In this document: in pieces, positions 25,291 through 34,666 of the stretch
Layout: every line of letters starts with the position of its first letter
Numbering within the stretch: position 1 is the stretch's first letter
From: Qipengyuania sp. SS22
Lineage (GTDB): Bacteria > Pseudomonadota > Alphaproteobacteria > Sphingomonadales > Sphingomonadaceae
Assembly: GCF_025736935.1 (NCBI RefSeq)
Contig: NZ_CP107048.1
Location: forward strand, 2,431,501 to 2,495,500
Direction: 5' to 3'
DNA: 64,000 nucleotides
Notes under the pieces: generated by a model
Seen by the model: only the letters and a program-made list of their open reading frames with translations
Databases searched by the model: none
What the model was told of the DNA's origin: nothing
Position numbers and translations under genes: made by a program

Positions 25291-28071
25291 ATGGCCGAAA
25301 CGAAGATCGAACCGACCCTGGCAAGCCTCAGCGACAGGCTGCGCGTGCTCCACAGCCAAACGCGGGAGACGCCGCTGTTCAACCCGGTTTTCCAGCTGTC
25401 GCTCGACATTTCGCGCAAGCTGGAAAGCGGCGAGCTGGGGATCGATGCACTGGCGGGGCTGGTCGATGAACTCGAAGCGCAATCGCTCGACGCCCGCGCT
25501 GCGCGGCTCGGCAATCTGCTCGAGCCGCAGGAGGCGGACCAAAGGCTCGCTACGCTGGCGACGGCAGGCGATGACTTCGAGCGCTTCCGCGCCTCGTGGG
25601 AACGCCCGCATATGCACGCGGTGTTTACCGCCCACCCCACCTTCCTGCTGACACCGCGCCAGAGCGAGGCAGTGGCCACCGCGGTCGCCTCGGGACGCGA
25701 GGCCGATCCGCAGGGCCCCTCCGACGCGCCCGAAATCACGCTGCGTTACGAGCATGACTGCGCCATGGCTGCACTCGCCAATGCGCAGGATGCCCGCGAC
25801 CGGATCGTGGCCGCGGTCCTGCGCGAAGCGCGTGCGGCCTATCCCGATCGCTGGACCGAATTGCAGCCCATGCCGTTCCGCTTCGCGAGCTGGGTCGGTT
25901 ACGACATGGACGGTCGCACCGATATCACCTGGTACAATTCAATCGCCTTCCGGCTGGCCGAAAAGGCGCAGCGGCTGGGACGCTATGCGGACACGCTCGA
26001 AGCGATCGACGTAGCGCATGGGGCCATCGCCCCGCTGCGCGCCGCCCGCGATCATGCAGCGGCGAGCGCGGCGGACTTTGCCGGGGACCTGTCCGATCCT
26101 GCGGCAATGTCGGCCGCCGCCAATCGGCTGACCGCGGACCATCCTGCCAAGCTGCTCACACTCGCTCCGCTGATCGACCAGCTCGAGAGCGAGGCGGGCG
26201 ACAGCAATGCGGAGGACGCGATTGGCCTGCGCACGCTGGCTGCCGCCATGCGCGCCGACGGGCTGGGTATGAGCTGGATTCATTTCCGAGTGAATGCCAA
26301 GCAATTGCACAATGCGATCCGCACCCGGCTCGGCGATGCAGCGGATATCGACCTGTCGAGCCGCGGCGCGATTGCCGCGCTGCGCGAACTGCTCGCCAGC
26401 GTCGAACCGCAGAGCGCTAATTTCGCCAGCCTCGCGGTCGAAAGCTCGACCGCGGTGCGCCAGTTCCTCGCGATGGCGCAGATACTCAAGCATGTGGATG
26501 CCGATGCACCGATCCGCATGTTGGTGGCCGAATGCGAGCAGCCCTCGACCGTGCTGGCGGCGCTCTATTTCGCCAAGCTGTTCGGGATTGCCGACAAGGT
26601 CGATGTCTCGCCGCTGTTCGAGACCGAGACCGCGCTTGAACACGGCGGGCGGTTTCTCGACCTGCTACTCGCCGAACCCGACTACAAGGCCTATGCCAAG
26701 GTGCGCGGACGCGTGGCGATCCAGACGGGCTTTTCCGATGCGGGGCGCTTCGTCGGCCAGATTCCGGCCAGCCTCGCGATCGAGCGGCTCCAGGGACGGC
26801 TGGCCGAAGCGATGGCCGCCAACGGGCTGACCGATGTCGCCGCACTGATATTCAATACGCATGGCGAAGGCATGGGCCGCGGCGCGCATCCTTCCAGCTT
26901 CGAAGACCGCATCGAATGGGCGCTCAGCGCCTGGGCACAGCGCCGCTTCGCCCGTGCAGGCATTGCGCTCGAACCCGAGGCGAGCTTCCAGGGCGGTGAC
27001 GGCTATCTGCCGTTCGCCACGCCCGATCTCGCACTTGCCACTCTGACCCAGATCGTCGCGCACAGCCCCGCGCATACCGATGCCGATGTTCCGACCGATC
27101 CGTTCTATCGCCGGACCGATCTCAGCCTCGATTTCTACCGCGCTATCAAGGAACATCAGCGCGACCATCTCGAAAGCCGGACCTATAGCCGCGCGATCAC
27201 CGCCTTCGGCCTCGGGCTGCTCAATGAAACCGGCAGCCGCAAGTCGCGCCGCCAGAGCGACCTGTCCGCTGATCGCGAGATGAGCCTGCGCCAGATCCGC
27301 GCGATCCCGCACAATGCGATCCTGCAGCAACTGGGCTATCCGGTGAACATCATCGCCGGGGTCGGCAGTGCGGCCGAAGGCAATATCGAGGAGCTTGGCG
27401 CGCTGCTGACCGAGAGTGCGCGTGGCCGCCAGATCATGCGGCTGGTACGTGCCTCGAATGCGCTTGCCAGCATCAAGACCGTCGCCGCCTTCGGTGAATT
27501 GTTCAATTCGGCCTATTGGGCGAGCCGCCCCTATCGCGGCACCGAAAAGCATCTGGCCGAAGCCTGCGAAGCGCTGGCGGAATATCTGATCAAGGATGAT
27601 CGCAACGGCGTGTTCCGGCGGCTAGCCTCGCGGCTGCGCGTCGATGCGCTCAAGCTCCACCGGCTGTTCGACCTCGTGCCCGATGACGATCCGCATCCCG
27701 AACGCGAAAGCGTGCGCCGGGCGATCGGTGTGCTTCAGGCGGTGCGCCTCGCGTTGCTCCAACACATGTTCCTCAAGGTCGTTTCGGTGCCTGCCTTCAG
27801 CCGCGCCAACGACATCAGTCGCACCGATGTGCTCGAAATGGTGTTTACGTTGCGGATCGACGAAGCGCTGGCGCAATTGCGCCGCGCTTTCCCGACCAGC
27901 TTCCCGCGCAAGGGCGATTTCGCGCTCGATGAAGCGGGCGATTATCCGCTGGGCGAGGGGGAAGGCTATGCTGCGATCCGCGCCAATTCGATCGAGCCGA
28001 TCGAACAGGCCTATGCGCTGTGCTTGCGCATCTCGACCGCGATCGCCAACGAGTTCGGCGCACACGGCTGA
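25291..28071 (+). CDS. Divergent phosphoenolpyruvate carboxylase-like protein
   Basis: 926 residues, the size of PEPC. The catalytic-His region is recognisable (FTAHPTFLLTPRQ, His115), as is the core around residues 195-215 (RFASWVGYDMDGRTD). However, several PEPC signatures are altered: GGDRDGNP appears as GYDMDGRT, the FHGRGG(x)xGRGG loop as THGEGMGRGAHP (His524), the RAIPW motif as RAIPHNAIL, and the C-terminal QNTG as FGAHG. Canonical PEPC makes oxaloacetate from PEP and bicarbonate. The altered loop is where substrate binds, so the activity here is uncertain. Automatic annotation would probably call it ppc. Confidence 0.75.
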   Translation: MAETKIEPTLASLSDRLRVLHSQTRETPLFNPVFQLSLDISRKLESGELGIDALAGLVDELEAQSLDARAARLGNLLEPQEADQRLATLATAGDDFERFRASWERPHMHAVFTAHPTFLLTPRQSEAVATAVASGREADPQGPSDAPEITLRYEHDCAMAALANAQDARDRIVAAVLREARAAYPDRWTELQPMPFRFASWVGYDMDGRTDITWYNSIAFRLAEKAQRLGRYADTLEAIDVAHGAIAPLRAARDHAAASAADFAGDLSDPAAMSAAANRLTADHPAKLLTLAPLIDQLESEAGDSNAEDAIGLRTLAAAMRADGLGMSWIHFRVNAKQLHNAIRTRLGDAADIDLSSRGAIAALRELLASVEPQSANFASLAVESSTAVRQFLAMAQILKHVDADAPIRMLVAECEQPSTVLAALYFAKLFGIADKVDVSPLFETETALEHGGRFLDLLLAEPDYKAYAKVRGRVAIQTGFSDAGRFVGQIPASLAIERLQGRLAEAMAANGLTDVAALIFNTHGEGMGRGAHPSSFEDRIEWALSAWAQRRFARAGIALEPEASFQGGDGYLPFATPDLALATLTQIVAHSPAHTDADVPTDPFYRRTDLSLDFYRAIKEHQRDHLESRTYSRAITAFGLGLLNETGSRKSRRQSDLSADREMSLRQIRAIPHNAILQQLGYPVNIIAGVGSAAEGNIEELGALLTESARGRQIMRLVRASNALASIKTVAAFGELFNSAYWASRPYRGTEKHLAEACEALAEYLIKDDRNGVFRRLASRLRVDALKLHRLFDLVPDDDPHPERESVRRAIGVLQAVRLALLQHMFLKVVSVPAFSRANDISRTDVLEMVFTLRIDEALAQLRRAFPTSFPRKGDFALDEAGDYPLGEGEGYAAIRANSIEPIEQAYALCLRISTAIANEFGAHG

Positions 28072-28129
28072 TTGAATTCGCCGCGCTACGGGCGCATTGT
28101 CCCTCCCGATCAACTTGGGGGATGCGGTC

Positions 28130-29470
28130 ATGGGGAATTTCCTGCTCGGAGTCGGCGCGACGATCGTGGCGCTTGGCGTGCTCGGCTATCTCGGCTTCCG
28201 GCTGTTTCGCCGCGGGCCGCTGACGTTCGAAATCGACGGCTTCTACAGCCATGTGGTCGACGGCGATGTCGGCCCCTTCATCCGCGATGTGCAGGCGGAC
28301 GTTCTCAATGCGCAAATCTGCACCTTCGACGACAGCATGTCCTGTTCGATCCGCGATGCGGTGCAATGCCACAACCAGACCGAACGGCCCGATTGCAATG
28401 TGCTACTGCTTTCGGGTGGCGGCCAATGGGGTGCCTATGGCGCGGGCCTGTTCGACACGCTGAGCAAGAAGAGCCCCGATGAACTTGCCCTGCCCGGCAT
28501 CGGCGTGATCACCGGCATTTCGACGGGTTCGCTGCAGGCGCTGATGCTGATGGTCGGGCTCGATCCCGCGCAGACCCCGGCGATGCGGCGGTTTGCGCTC
28601 GACCGGCTGGTGTGGGGCTATTCGCCCGAGCGCGAAAACGATGTGGTGAACAACACCAAGCTTATTTCGGTGCCGCTCTATGGTTCGGCTGCGGGGACTG
28701 CACCGCTGCGCAAGCGCATCATCGAGGCGCTGATGCCCGACGGCGACCCGCGGTTGGTCGAGGCGATCGGCAGTTCGAGCATCGAAGGCTTCGTCGGCTT
28801 CGTCGAGGCCGAACGCGGCGTGTTCCGCTATGCCGAGATCAAGCAGCTGGTGAACGCCGCGCCCGATGCCGCCGCGGCGGCCGAAGCGCTGGCGGCGGCC
28901 TCGATGGCATCGTCCGCCATGCCCGTGTTCCACCAGCAGCTGCGGGTCGCGGGCAGCGATGGAAAGCCGATGACGCAATATGATGGCGGGGTGCGCCGTT
29001 CGGTGTTCTTCGACCGGGCGATGGCCGCGGTCGACCAGGAAGTGCGCAAACAGATGGCAGCGCAAACCGGTCCGGAGGCGCTCGCAACCATGAAGCAGGC
29101 GAGCTTCGGCGACGATTACGAACGCAAGGCGCCGACCGTCTATGTCGTGCGCAATGGTCCCACTGCACGCAAGCCCGATGAAGCGCTCAACACCACCTCG
29201 GGCCCGCTCAGGAACGGCCAGCGCGGGTACGACTTGCTGGTCAATGAAAGCGAGATCGGCGCGATTGCGGGGCTGCGGCTCAACAATCCCTATGGCAAGA
29301 TCATGCTGACCAGCGCCGACCGCTACGATACGTTTCCGAGCGACGTGGGCGAGAACTTCAAGGATGACGAGATGTTCAAACCCGCCTTCATGGCGCGGCT
29401 GCGCGACCTTGGCCGGCACAAGGCGGAGCGCCCCAATGGGCCGTGGTGGCCGCTGAGCAAGATCGCGTAG
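28130..29470 (+). CDS. Patatin-like phospholipase
   Basis: 446 residues. An N-terminal hydrophobic helix (residues 3-24) is a membrane anchor. The patatin domain follows: the oxyanion loop LLSGGGQWGAYGAG (about residue 90), the nucleophile elbow GISTGS (about 130) and the dyad Asp in YDGGVRRSV (about 285). These proteins hydrolyse acyl chains of phospholipids or other esters. GGGGG lies 8 bases before the chosen ATG; an ATG 11 codons earlier (28097) is the alternative. It follows the PEPC-like gene on the same strand by 58 bases. Confidence 0.9.
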   Translation: MGNFLLGVGATIVALGVLGYLGFRLFRRGPLTFEIDGFYSHVVDGDVGPFIRDVQADVLNAQICTFDDSMSCSIRDAVQCHNQTERPDCNVLLLSGGGQWGAYGAGLFDTLSKKSPDELALPGIGVITGISTGSLQALMLMVGLDPAQTPAMRRFALDRLVWGYSPERENDVVNNTKLISVPLYGSAAGTAPLRKRIIEALMPDGDPRLVEAIGSSSIEGFVGFVEAERGVFRYAEIKQLVNAAPDAAAAAEALAAASMASSAMPVFHQQLRVAGSDGKPMTQYDGGVRRSVFFDRAMAAVDQEVRKQMAAQTGPEALATMKQASFGDDYERKAPTVYVVRNGPTARKPDEALNTTSGPLRNGQRGYDLLVNESEIGAIAGLRLNNPYGKIMLTSADRYDTFPSDVGENFKDDEMFKPAFMARLRDLGRHKAERPNGPWWPLSKIA

Positions 29471-29607
29471 GTCTGGCGATCCGCTCGCCCGGCGGCGAAA
29501 GCCGAGCGTCTGCGTGGTTCGCCGCGGGGCGAGCGCAAGAATGGCGCACCTCCCCGCTGCCCGTTGCTGCGGCGGGCAATCCAGTCATCGGGGTAAGCGG
29601 AGAGAAT

Positions 29608-29694
29608 TGGTGCGGTCGAGAAGACTCGAACTTCCACGGCCTTGCGGCCACAACGACCTCAACGTTGCGCGTCTACCAGTTCCGCCACGACCGC
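29608..29694 (-). tRNA. tRNA-Leu(GAG)
   Basis: An 87-base class II tRNA with an encoded CCA end. The acceptor stem is GCGGTCG/CGACCGC; anticodon stem CAACG/CGTTG encloses TTGAGGT, giving anticodon GAG. A long variable arm (TGGCCGCAAGGCCG) and T loop GTTCGAGTC are present. It decodes CUC/CUU. It stands between the patatin gene and the zinc-ribbon gene. Confidence 0.97.
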
Positions 29695-29758
29695 ACACAG
29701 TCTGCATCGGGAGCGAATCCGCGAACGGGCTCCCGCCGGTAGGAGCGCGCCACTAGCA

Positions 29759-29776
29759 GCGAGGCTGCGGCCTCGC
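29759..29776 (-). terminator. Candidate terminator hairpin after the zinc-ribbon gene
   Basis: GCGAGGC and GCCTCGC form a perfect 7-base stem around TGCG, 28 bases beyond the stop of the minus-strand zinc-ribbon gene. There is no T-run. Confidence 0.35.
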
Positions 29777-29804
29777 AAGCATCTTTGTTGCGCGGCTCCG
29801 CAAG

Positions 29805-30683
29805 CTAGCGCGGGGCCCAGCCGATATCCGCGAAGACGGCGGATTTGGGCACGTCGGTGACCGCCTCGTTGATGGTCAGTTCCTCGCCCGGGGCCAGCGT
29901 CGACTGCGGCGGCTGGACCACCCAGCTATAGACCTGCCGTTCGCGCTGGTCGCGCAGCACGATCAGGATTTGCGGGATCGGGCGCGATTCGCGCGCGGTG
30001 TTCTTGACGATGACACGCGCGCCGAAGAATTCGGTGCCATTGGGCAGTGTGCGGCGTTCCTGCTGCTCGACCGGGAAGGACAGTTCCAGGTCGGGCTGCG
30101 CGGCACCGAACAGCGGACGGCTGACCGGCACCCAGTCGGGCAGGCCGGCATAATTCACCGCGCCAATCGTGCCGATCGCGATCACCGCGAAAATCGTCGC
30201 CGCCCAGGTCCACAGCTTGGTGAGGTTGCGACGCGGACGGAACGGCGGCGCGTGGTCGAAGCGGGAGCGGGCCTCGTCGCTCTCGGGCGTTGGCGCGCGC
30301 GGCAGCTCGTCCTGAACTTCGCCATAGGGCGGGGTTGTTTCGTCGAAATCGGGCCCGTCGCGCAGGGGTGCGTCGCCGATGGAGGCATCACGTTCAGGCG
30401 CCGCGGTCGCGGTTTCGCCATAGCTGAAGCCGGGTTGCGCCTGCGGATCGGGACCTTCCGCCACGGGGGGTGGTGGCGGCGCAGGCGGCGACGGTCTGGG
30501 AGCGGATGGTGCAGCGGGCGGCGGGACCGGGACGGCAGCAACCGCGGCGAGCCGTTCGGCATCGGGGCCGTCCTGGAACCAGCTGTGTTTGCATTTCGCG
30601 CAGCGCACGGTGCGCCCGTCGATCCCGATAGCGCTGTCGGGCACGACATAGCGCGTGGAACAAGCAGGGCAGGCAATGATCAT
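29805..30683 (-). CDS. MJ0042 zinc-ribbon, single-pass protein with DUF3426
   Basis: 292 residues. The first 37 residues are a zinc ribbon with CPAC and CAKC pairs (MIIACPACSTRYVVPDSAIG). A long Pro/Ala/Glu-rich linker (about 45-150), one membrane helix (about 160-180, WTWAATIFAVIAIGTIGAV) and a C-terminal DUF3426 domain follow, with RVIVKNTARESRPIPQILI, a domain thought to adopt an immunoglobulin-like fold. Function is unknown. It is divergent from ftsE across 155 bases, an arrangement I believe is conserved among alphaproteobacteria; that is from memory. Confidence 0.85.
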   Translation of the reverse strand: MIIACPACSTRYVVPDSAIGIDGRTVRCAKCKHSWFQDGPDAERLAAVAAVPVPPPAAPSAPRPSPPAPPPPPVAEGPDPQAQPGFSYGETATAAPERDASIGDAPLRDGPDFDETTPPYGEVQDELPRAPTPESDEARSRFDHAPPFRPRRNLTKLWTWAATIFAVIAIGTIGAVNYAGLPDWVPVSRPLFGAAQPDLELSFPVEQQERRTLPNGTEFFGARVIVKNTARESRPIPQILIVLRDQRERQVYSWVVQPPQSTLAPGEELTINEAVTDVPKSAVFADIGWAPR

Positions 30684-30838
30684 GGTGACCCAAGGCCTTA
30701 GGACCCGTTGCGAATCACGACAAGCGACAGCTCTGTTCGCAAACCCCGAGAGCGGCTTTTTTCCACATGCAAGCGCGGTTATAGGCAGTTTCCTACAATG
30801 ACGGGTGCAACTTTCCTCTTGAATGACCGGGCCAGGCG

Positions 30839-31564
30839 ATGAGCGCACCCGAGGACGAGGTCGTCCGGTTCGACAATGTCGGGCTGCGCTACGGCACCGA
30901 TCGCGAGATCCTGTCGAACGTGTCCTTCGCATTGTTCCCCGGCCGGTTCTATTTCCTCACTGGCGCCAGCGGGGCGGGCAAGACCTCGCTGCTGCGCCTG
31001 CTTTATCTCGCGCAACGCCCGTCGCGCGGGGCGATCAGCATGTTCGGGACCGATGTCATCACTCTCCCGCGCGAGCGGCTACCCGCCTATCGCCGGCGGA
31101 TGGGGGTGGTGTTTCAGGATTTCCGGTTGGTCGATCATTTGTCGGCCTTCGACAATGTCGCGCTGCCCCTGCGTGTCTCGGGCGTACGCGAAGTCGATTT
31201 GCAGGGGCCGGTGTCCGACATGCTCGACTGGGTCGGGCTGGCCCACCGCGCCGATGCGCGCCCGGCAACGCTGTCGGGCGGCGAACAGCAACGCGTCGCC
31301 ATCGCGCGCGCGGTGATCGGCCGCCCCGATATGCTGGTGGCGGACGAACCGACGGGCAATGTCGATCCGGAAATGGCGCTCAAGCTGATTCGCCTGTTCG
31401 AAGCGCTCAACCGGCTGGGCACCACAGTGGTGGTGGCGACGCATGACGTCCACCTGCTGCGCAAGGTGCCCGATTCGCTGATCATGCGGCTCGACAAGGG
31501 GCTGTTGTCCGACCCCACCGGCGCGCTGCGCTATCCGCCACGGCGGGTGGGGGCGGGTGAATGA
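30839..31564 (+). CDS. ftsE: Cell-division ATP-binding protein FtsE
   Basis: 241 residues of an ABC ATPase: Walker [12 protein letters not shown], signature [14 protein letters not shown], Walker [14 protein letters not shown] and the switch His in [11 protein letters not shown]. With FtsX it forms a divisome complex that activates periplasmic murein hydrolases. Its stop overlaps the ftsX start (ATGA, 31561-31564), which strongly supports ftsE rather than another ABC ATPase. It is the first gene of the ftsE-ftsX-DUF218-plsC run. Confidence 0.96.
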   Translation: MSAPEDEVVRFDNVGLRYGTDREILSNVSFALFPGRFYFLTGASGAGKTSLLRLLYLAQRPSRGAISMFGTDVITLPRERLPAYRRRMGVVFQDFRLVDHLSAFDNVALPLRVSGVREVDLQGPVSDMLDWVGLAHRADARPATLSGGEQQRVAIARAVIGRPDMLVADEPTGNVDPEMALKLIRLFEALNRLGTTVVVATHDVHLLRKVPDSLIMRLDKGLLSDPTGALRYPPRRVGAGE

Positions 31565-32493
31565 AAAGGCCCCCGGTCCCGCCGCGCATGGTCGAGCGTG
31601 GCCGCTCGCCCTTCCAGGGACGCCGCGCGGCGCATTTGCTGCCGCAGGCGCGGCTGGGCGGGCCGATGCCGTGGGTGATCGCAATCATGGTCGCGCTGAC
31701 AGTGCTGGCGGCAGGGGGCGGGCTGGCGCTCGACAATCTGGCTGATCGCGCACGCGGTGAATTGTCCGGCAGCGCGACGGTGCAGATTGTCGAGGCGGAT
31801 CCGCAATCGCGCGCGCAGCAGGCGGAGGGTGCGGCGACCATCCTGGTGCAGGACCCCTCGGTCGCGGGGCTCGCGGTGGTGCCGCAGGAATCGGTCGAGG
31901 CCTTGCTCGCGCCATGGCTGGGCACCGACACGCCCGAAGATACCGTACCGATCCCCGCGCTGATCGACCTGCGGCTGCGCGATGGCGCGGATGCGGCCAC
32001 GCTCGACCGGCTGCGCAGCCTGCTCGCCGACCGCGTCCCCGCGGCGCGGATCGATGCGCAGGCGCAATGGCTGGCCCCCGTGCTCGCCGCGCTGTCGGCG
32101 CTTGGCTGGATGGCGCTGGGGCTGATCGGCCTGCTCGCCTTCACCGGCGCGGCGGCGGTATGGCTGGCGGCGCGCAATGCGCTGGGCAGCAATCGCGACA
32201 CGATCGAGATCGTTCACCTGCTGGGCGGCAATGACGACCAGATCGCGCGAATCTTCCAGCGCTCGATCCTCGTCGATGCGCTGGGCGGGGGCGTGCTCGG
32301 CCTCGTCATCGGGATGGTTGCGGTGTGGGTGATGGGGGCGCAATTCGCGGCGCTCGATTCGGGCCTCGTGACGGGCGGCGGGCTTGAAACCAGCGATTGG
32401 CTGGTCTTGGCCCTTGTCCCTGTGGGGGCGGTTGTTCTAGCGGTCTATACGGCGCGGTTCACCGTGCTCGCGTCGCTCAGGAAAATGCTGTGA
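31561..32493 (+). CDS. ftsX: Cell-division protein FtsX
   Basis: 310 residues. A basic cytoplasmic N-terminus precedes the first membrane helix (residues about 38-60); a periplasmic domain of about 100 residues follows. Three more helices lie at about 170-195, 225-260 and 280-300, with the FtsX-typical NRDTIEIVHLLGGNDDQIAR between the second and third. It is the permease-like partner of FtsE. It overlaps ftsE by four bases, and its stop overlaps the next GTG start (GTGA). Confidence 0.95.
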   Translation: MKRPPVPPRMVERGRSPFQGRRAAHLLPQARLGGPMPWVIAIMVALTVLAAGGGLALDNLADRARGELSGSATVQIVEADPQSRAQQAEGAATILVQDPSVAGLAVVPQESVEALLAPWLGTDTPEDTVPIPALIDLRLRDGADAATLDRLRSLLADRVPAARIDAQAQWLAPVLAALSALGWMALGLIGLLAFTGAAAVWLAARNALGSNRDTIEIVHLLGGNDDQIARIFQRSILVDALGGGVLGLVIGMVAVWVMGAQFAALDSGLVTGGGLETSDWLVLALVPVGAVVLAVYTARFTVLASLRKML

Positions 32494-33020
32494 TCCTTCG
32501 CCTCTTCGCTGCCGTCATGCTGGTCTATGCGTTCGGTTTTCTCGGTTTTGCCGTGTCGCTGCCCCAGCCGGCGGCGGACGAGAAGACCGATGCGGTGATC
32601 GTGCTGACCGGCGGGCCGGGCCGGATCGCGCGCGGCCTGTCGGTGGTCGAGCAGGATCTGGCGCGCGAAATGTTCGTCTCGGGCGTCGATCCCGATGTGA
32701 CGCCCGCCGAATTCGCCGCCGAATTCGATGTCTCGCGGCGGACGATGCAATGCTGCGTCAAGCTCGGCTATCTCGCGGTCGATACGCGCAGCAATGCCGG
32801 CGAAGCGGCGCAATGGCTCAAGGAAAACGAATTCACCTCGGTGAGGCTGGTGACGACCGACTGGCACATGGCGCGCTCGGCCGCCGAATTCAGTGAAACG
32901 CTGCCCCCCGATATGCGCGTGGTCAAGGACGCGGTGGTCTCGCACCCGCAGCTCGCTACGCTTTATCTCGAATATAACAAGCTGCTGGCGGCGGCGATGT
33001 CGCAGGGACTGCCGCGCTGA
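32490..33020 (+). CDS. YdcF/SanA-type DUF218 membrane protein
   Basis: 176 residues from a GTG within the ftsX stop. One N-terminal membrane helix (residues 2-22) leads into a DUF218 domain: DAVIVLTGGPGRIARGL, a central DTRSNAGEAAQWLKEN and VRLVTTDWHMARSAAEF. DUF218 proteins such as ElyC and SanA act in envelope biogenesis, in some cases in recycling the undecaprenyl carrier; the role of this one is inferred only. It keeps the order ftsE-ftsX-DUF218-plsC, with 8 bases to plsC. Confidence 0.87.
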   Translation: MILRLFAAVMLVYAFGFLGFAVSLPQPAADEKTDAVIVLTGGPGRIARGLSVVEQDLAREMFVSGVDPDVTPAEFAAEFDVSRRTMQCCVKLGYLAVDTRSNAGEAAQWLKENEFTSVRLVTTDWHMARSAAEFSETLPPDMRVVKDAVVSHPQLATLYLEYNKLLAAAMSQGLPR

Positions 33021-33028
33021 CGCACCCC

Positions 33029-33706
33029 ATGCTCTTTCTCCGCAACCTCGCCTTCTACCTCGCCTTCTATAGCGGCTCGCTGCTGATCACGACGGCGTCG
33101 CTGGTCTCGCTGCCCTTCAGCGTGAGCGCGTTCCGTGCGCGGGTGCGCAATTGGTCGCAATGGCAACGCTGGTGCGTCAGGCACATGCTCGGCTGCGAAA
33201 TCGTGCATGAGGGTGCGCCGTTCGACGAGCCGGTGCTCTATGCCATCAAGCACGAGAGTTTCTTCGAGGCGATCGATGCGCCGGCGCTGTTCAATTGCCC
33301 GAGCGTCTTCGCCAAGCAGGAGCTGTTCAAGATCCCGTTATGGGGCCGCGCCGCCGCCGCCTTTGGCCTCGTCCCGGTCGAGCGCGAGGCGGGTGCCAAG
33401 GCGCTGATGAAGATGATCCGCCATGCCAAGGCATTGATCGCGGATGGCCGCCCGCTGGTGATCTTTCCCGAAGGCACGCGTGTGCCGCATGGTGAAAGCA
33501 GGCCGCTGCAATCGGGGTTCGCGGGACTGTACAAGATGCTCGGCCTGCCGGTCGTGCCCGTCGCAGTGAACAGCGGGCCGATCTATCACCGGCGGCTCAA
33601 GCGCTCGGGGCGGATCACCTACCGCTTCGGCGAGCCGATACCGCCGGGCCTTCCGCGTGCTGAAGTCGAGGAGCGCGTGCGCGAGGCGATCAACGCGCTT
33701 AACTGA
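33029..33706 (+). CDS. plsC: 1-acyl-sn-glycerol-3-phosphate acyltransferase
   Basis: 225 residues. An N-terminal hydrophobic helix is followed by the acyltransferase blocks: KHESFFEAID (the HX4D/E catalytic motif with Glu), VPVEREAG, VIFPEGTRVPHGE and LPVVPVAVNSG. PlsC makes phosphatidic acid from lysophosphatidic acid and acyl-ACP or acyl-CoA at the inner membrane. It closes the ftsE operon. Confidence 0.92.
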   Translation: MLFLRNLAFYLAFYSGSLLITTASLVSLPFSVSAFRARVRNWSQWQRWCVRHMLGCEIVHEGAPFDEPVLYAIKHESFFEAIDAPALFNCPSVFAKQELFKIPLWGRAAAAFGLVPVEREAGAKALMKMIRHAKALIADGRPLVIFPEGTRVPHGESRPLQSGFAGLYKMLGLPVVPVAVNSGPIYHRRLKRSGRITYRFGEPIPPGLPRAEVEERVREAINALN

Positions 33707-33760
33707 TGCCTCGCCCGATACGCCGGGCCGGTTCCTCTCCTCATCTCACCTCAATGCCAC

Positions 33761-34666
33761 TTAGTGGTCGGTCCGCCCGAAGTCGGCGCGCGCGTCGTCC
33801 TGGCCTTCTTCGATGATCGAGCGGCGGATCGCGCGGGTGCGTTCGAACAGGTCGAACAACGTGTCGCCATCGCCATCGCGGATCGCGCGCTGGAGCAGGC
33901 TGAGGTCTTCGGTGAACCGTCCGAGCACCTCGAGCACGGCATCGCGGTTGGACAGGAACACGTCGCGCCACATCGTCGGATTGCTCGCGGCGATGCGGGT
34001 GAAATCGCGGAAGCCACCGGCCGAATATTTGATCACTTCACCGCGGGTCACATCCTCGAGGTCGGAGGCGGTGCCGACGATGGTATAGGCGATCAGGTGC
34101 GGGATATGGCTGGTCACCGCGAGCACGAGGTCGTGATGCGCCGGGTCCATGATCTCGACTTTGGCGCCCAGCCCTTCCCAGAACTGCGTGAGCGCATCGA
34201 CAGCTGCGGGCGGGGCCGTCTCGTCCGGCGTGATGATGCACCAGCGATGGCGGAAAAGTTCGGGGAAACCGGCATCGGGTCCGCTGTTCTCGGTCCCCGC
34301 CACCGGGTGCGCGGGGATGACGACCGCCTCGGGCAGCGTCTTGGCGAGCGCCTCGCCGACGCGGCGCTTGGAGGAGCCGACATCGCTGACGATGGTGCCG
34401 GGCTGCAGATGCGGCGCGATCGCTTCGGCGGCATAGCCCATCGCGCCGACGGGCACGCACAGGATCACCAGCTCGGCGTCGTGCACCGCATCGGCCACGC
34501 TGTCGCAGACCGTGCCCGCAAGCCCGCGTTCGGCGGCGCGTTTGCGCACATCGGCATCGGCATCCCAGCCGACGGTCGCCACACCGGGCAGCATTGCGCG
34601 CACCGCCAGCCCGATCGAACCGCCGATCAGACCGAGCCCGATGATCGCGACGCGCGAAATCGTCAT
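33761..34666 (-). CDS. tyrA: Prephenate/arogenate dehydrogenase
   Basis: 301 residues. It starts [20 protein letters not shown], an NAD(P)-binding GxGxxG motif, and continues with [20 protein letters not shown] and [19 protein letters not shown], hallmarks of TyrA-type dehydrogenases for tyrosine synthesis. No chorismate-mutase or ACT domain is attached. Its ATG overlaps the hisC stop (ATGA, 34663-34666), so the pair is translationally coupled and HisC probably supplies the aromatic aminotransferase step. Confidence 0.92.
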   Translation of the reverse strand: MTISRVAIIGLGLIGGSIGLAVRAMLPGVATVGWDADADVRKRAAERGLAGTVCDSVADAVHDAELVILCVPVGAMGYAAEAIAPHLQPGTIVSDVGSSKRRVGEALAKTLPEAVVIPAHPVAGTENSGPDAGFPELFRHRWCIITPDETAPPAAVDALTQFWEGLGAKVEIMDPAHHDLVLAVTSHIPHLIAYTIVGTASDLEDVTRGEVIKYSAGGFRDFTRIAASNPTMWRDVFLSNRDAVLEVLGRFTEDLSLLQRAIRDGDGDTLFDLFERTRAIRRSIIEEGQDDARADFGRTDH

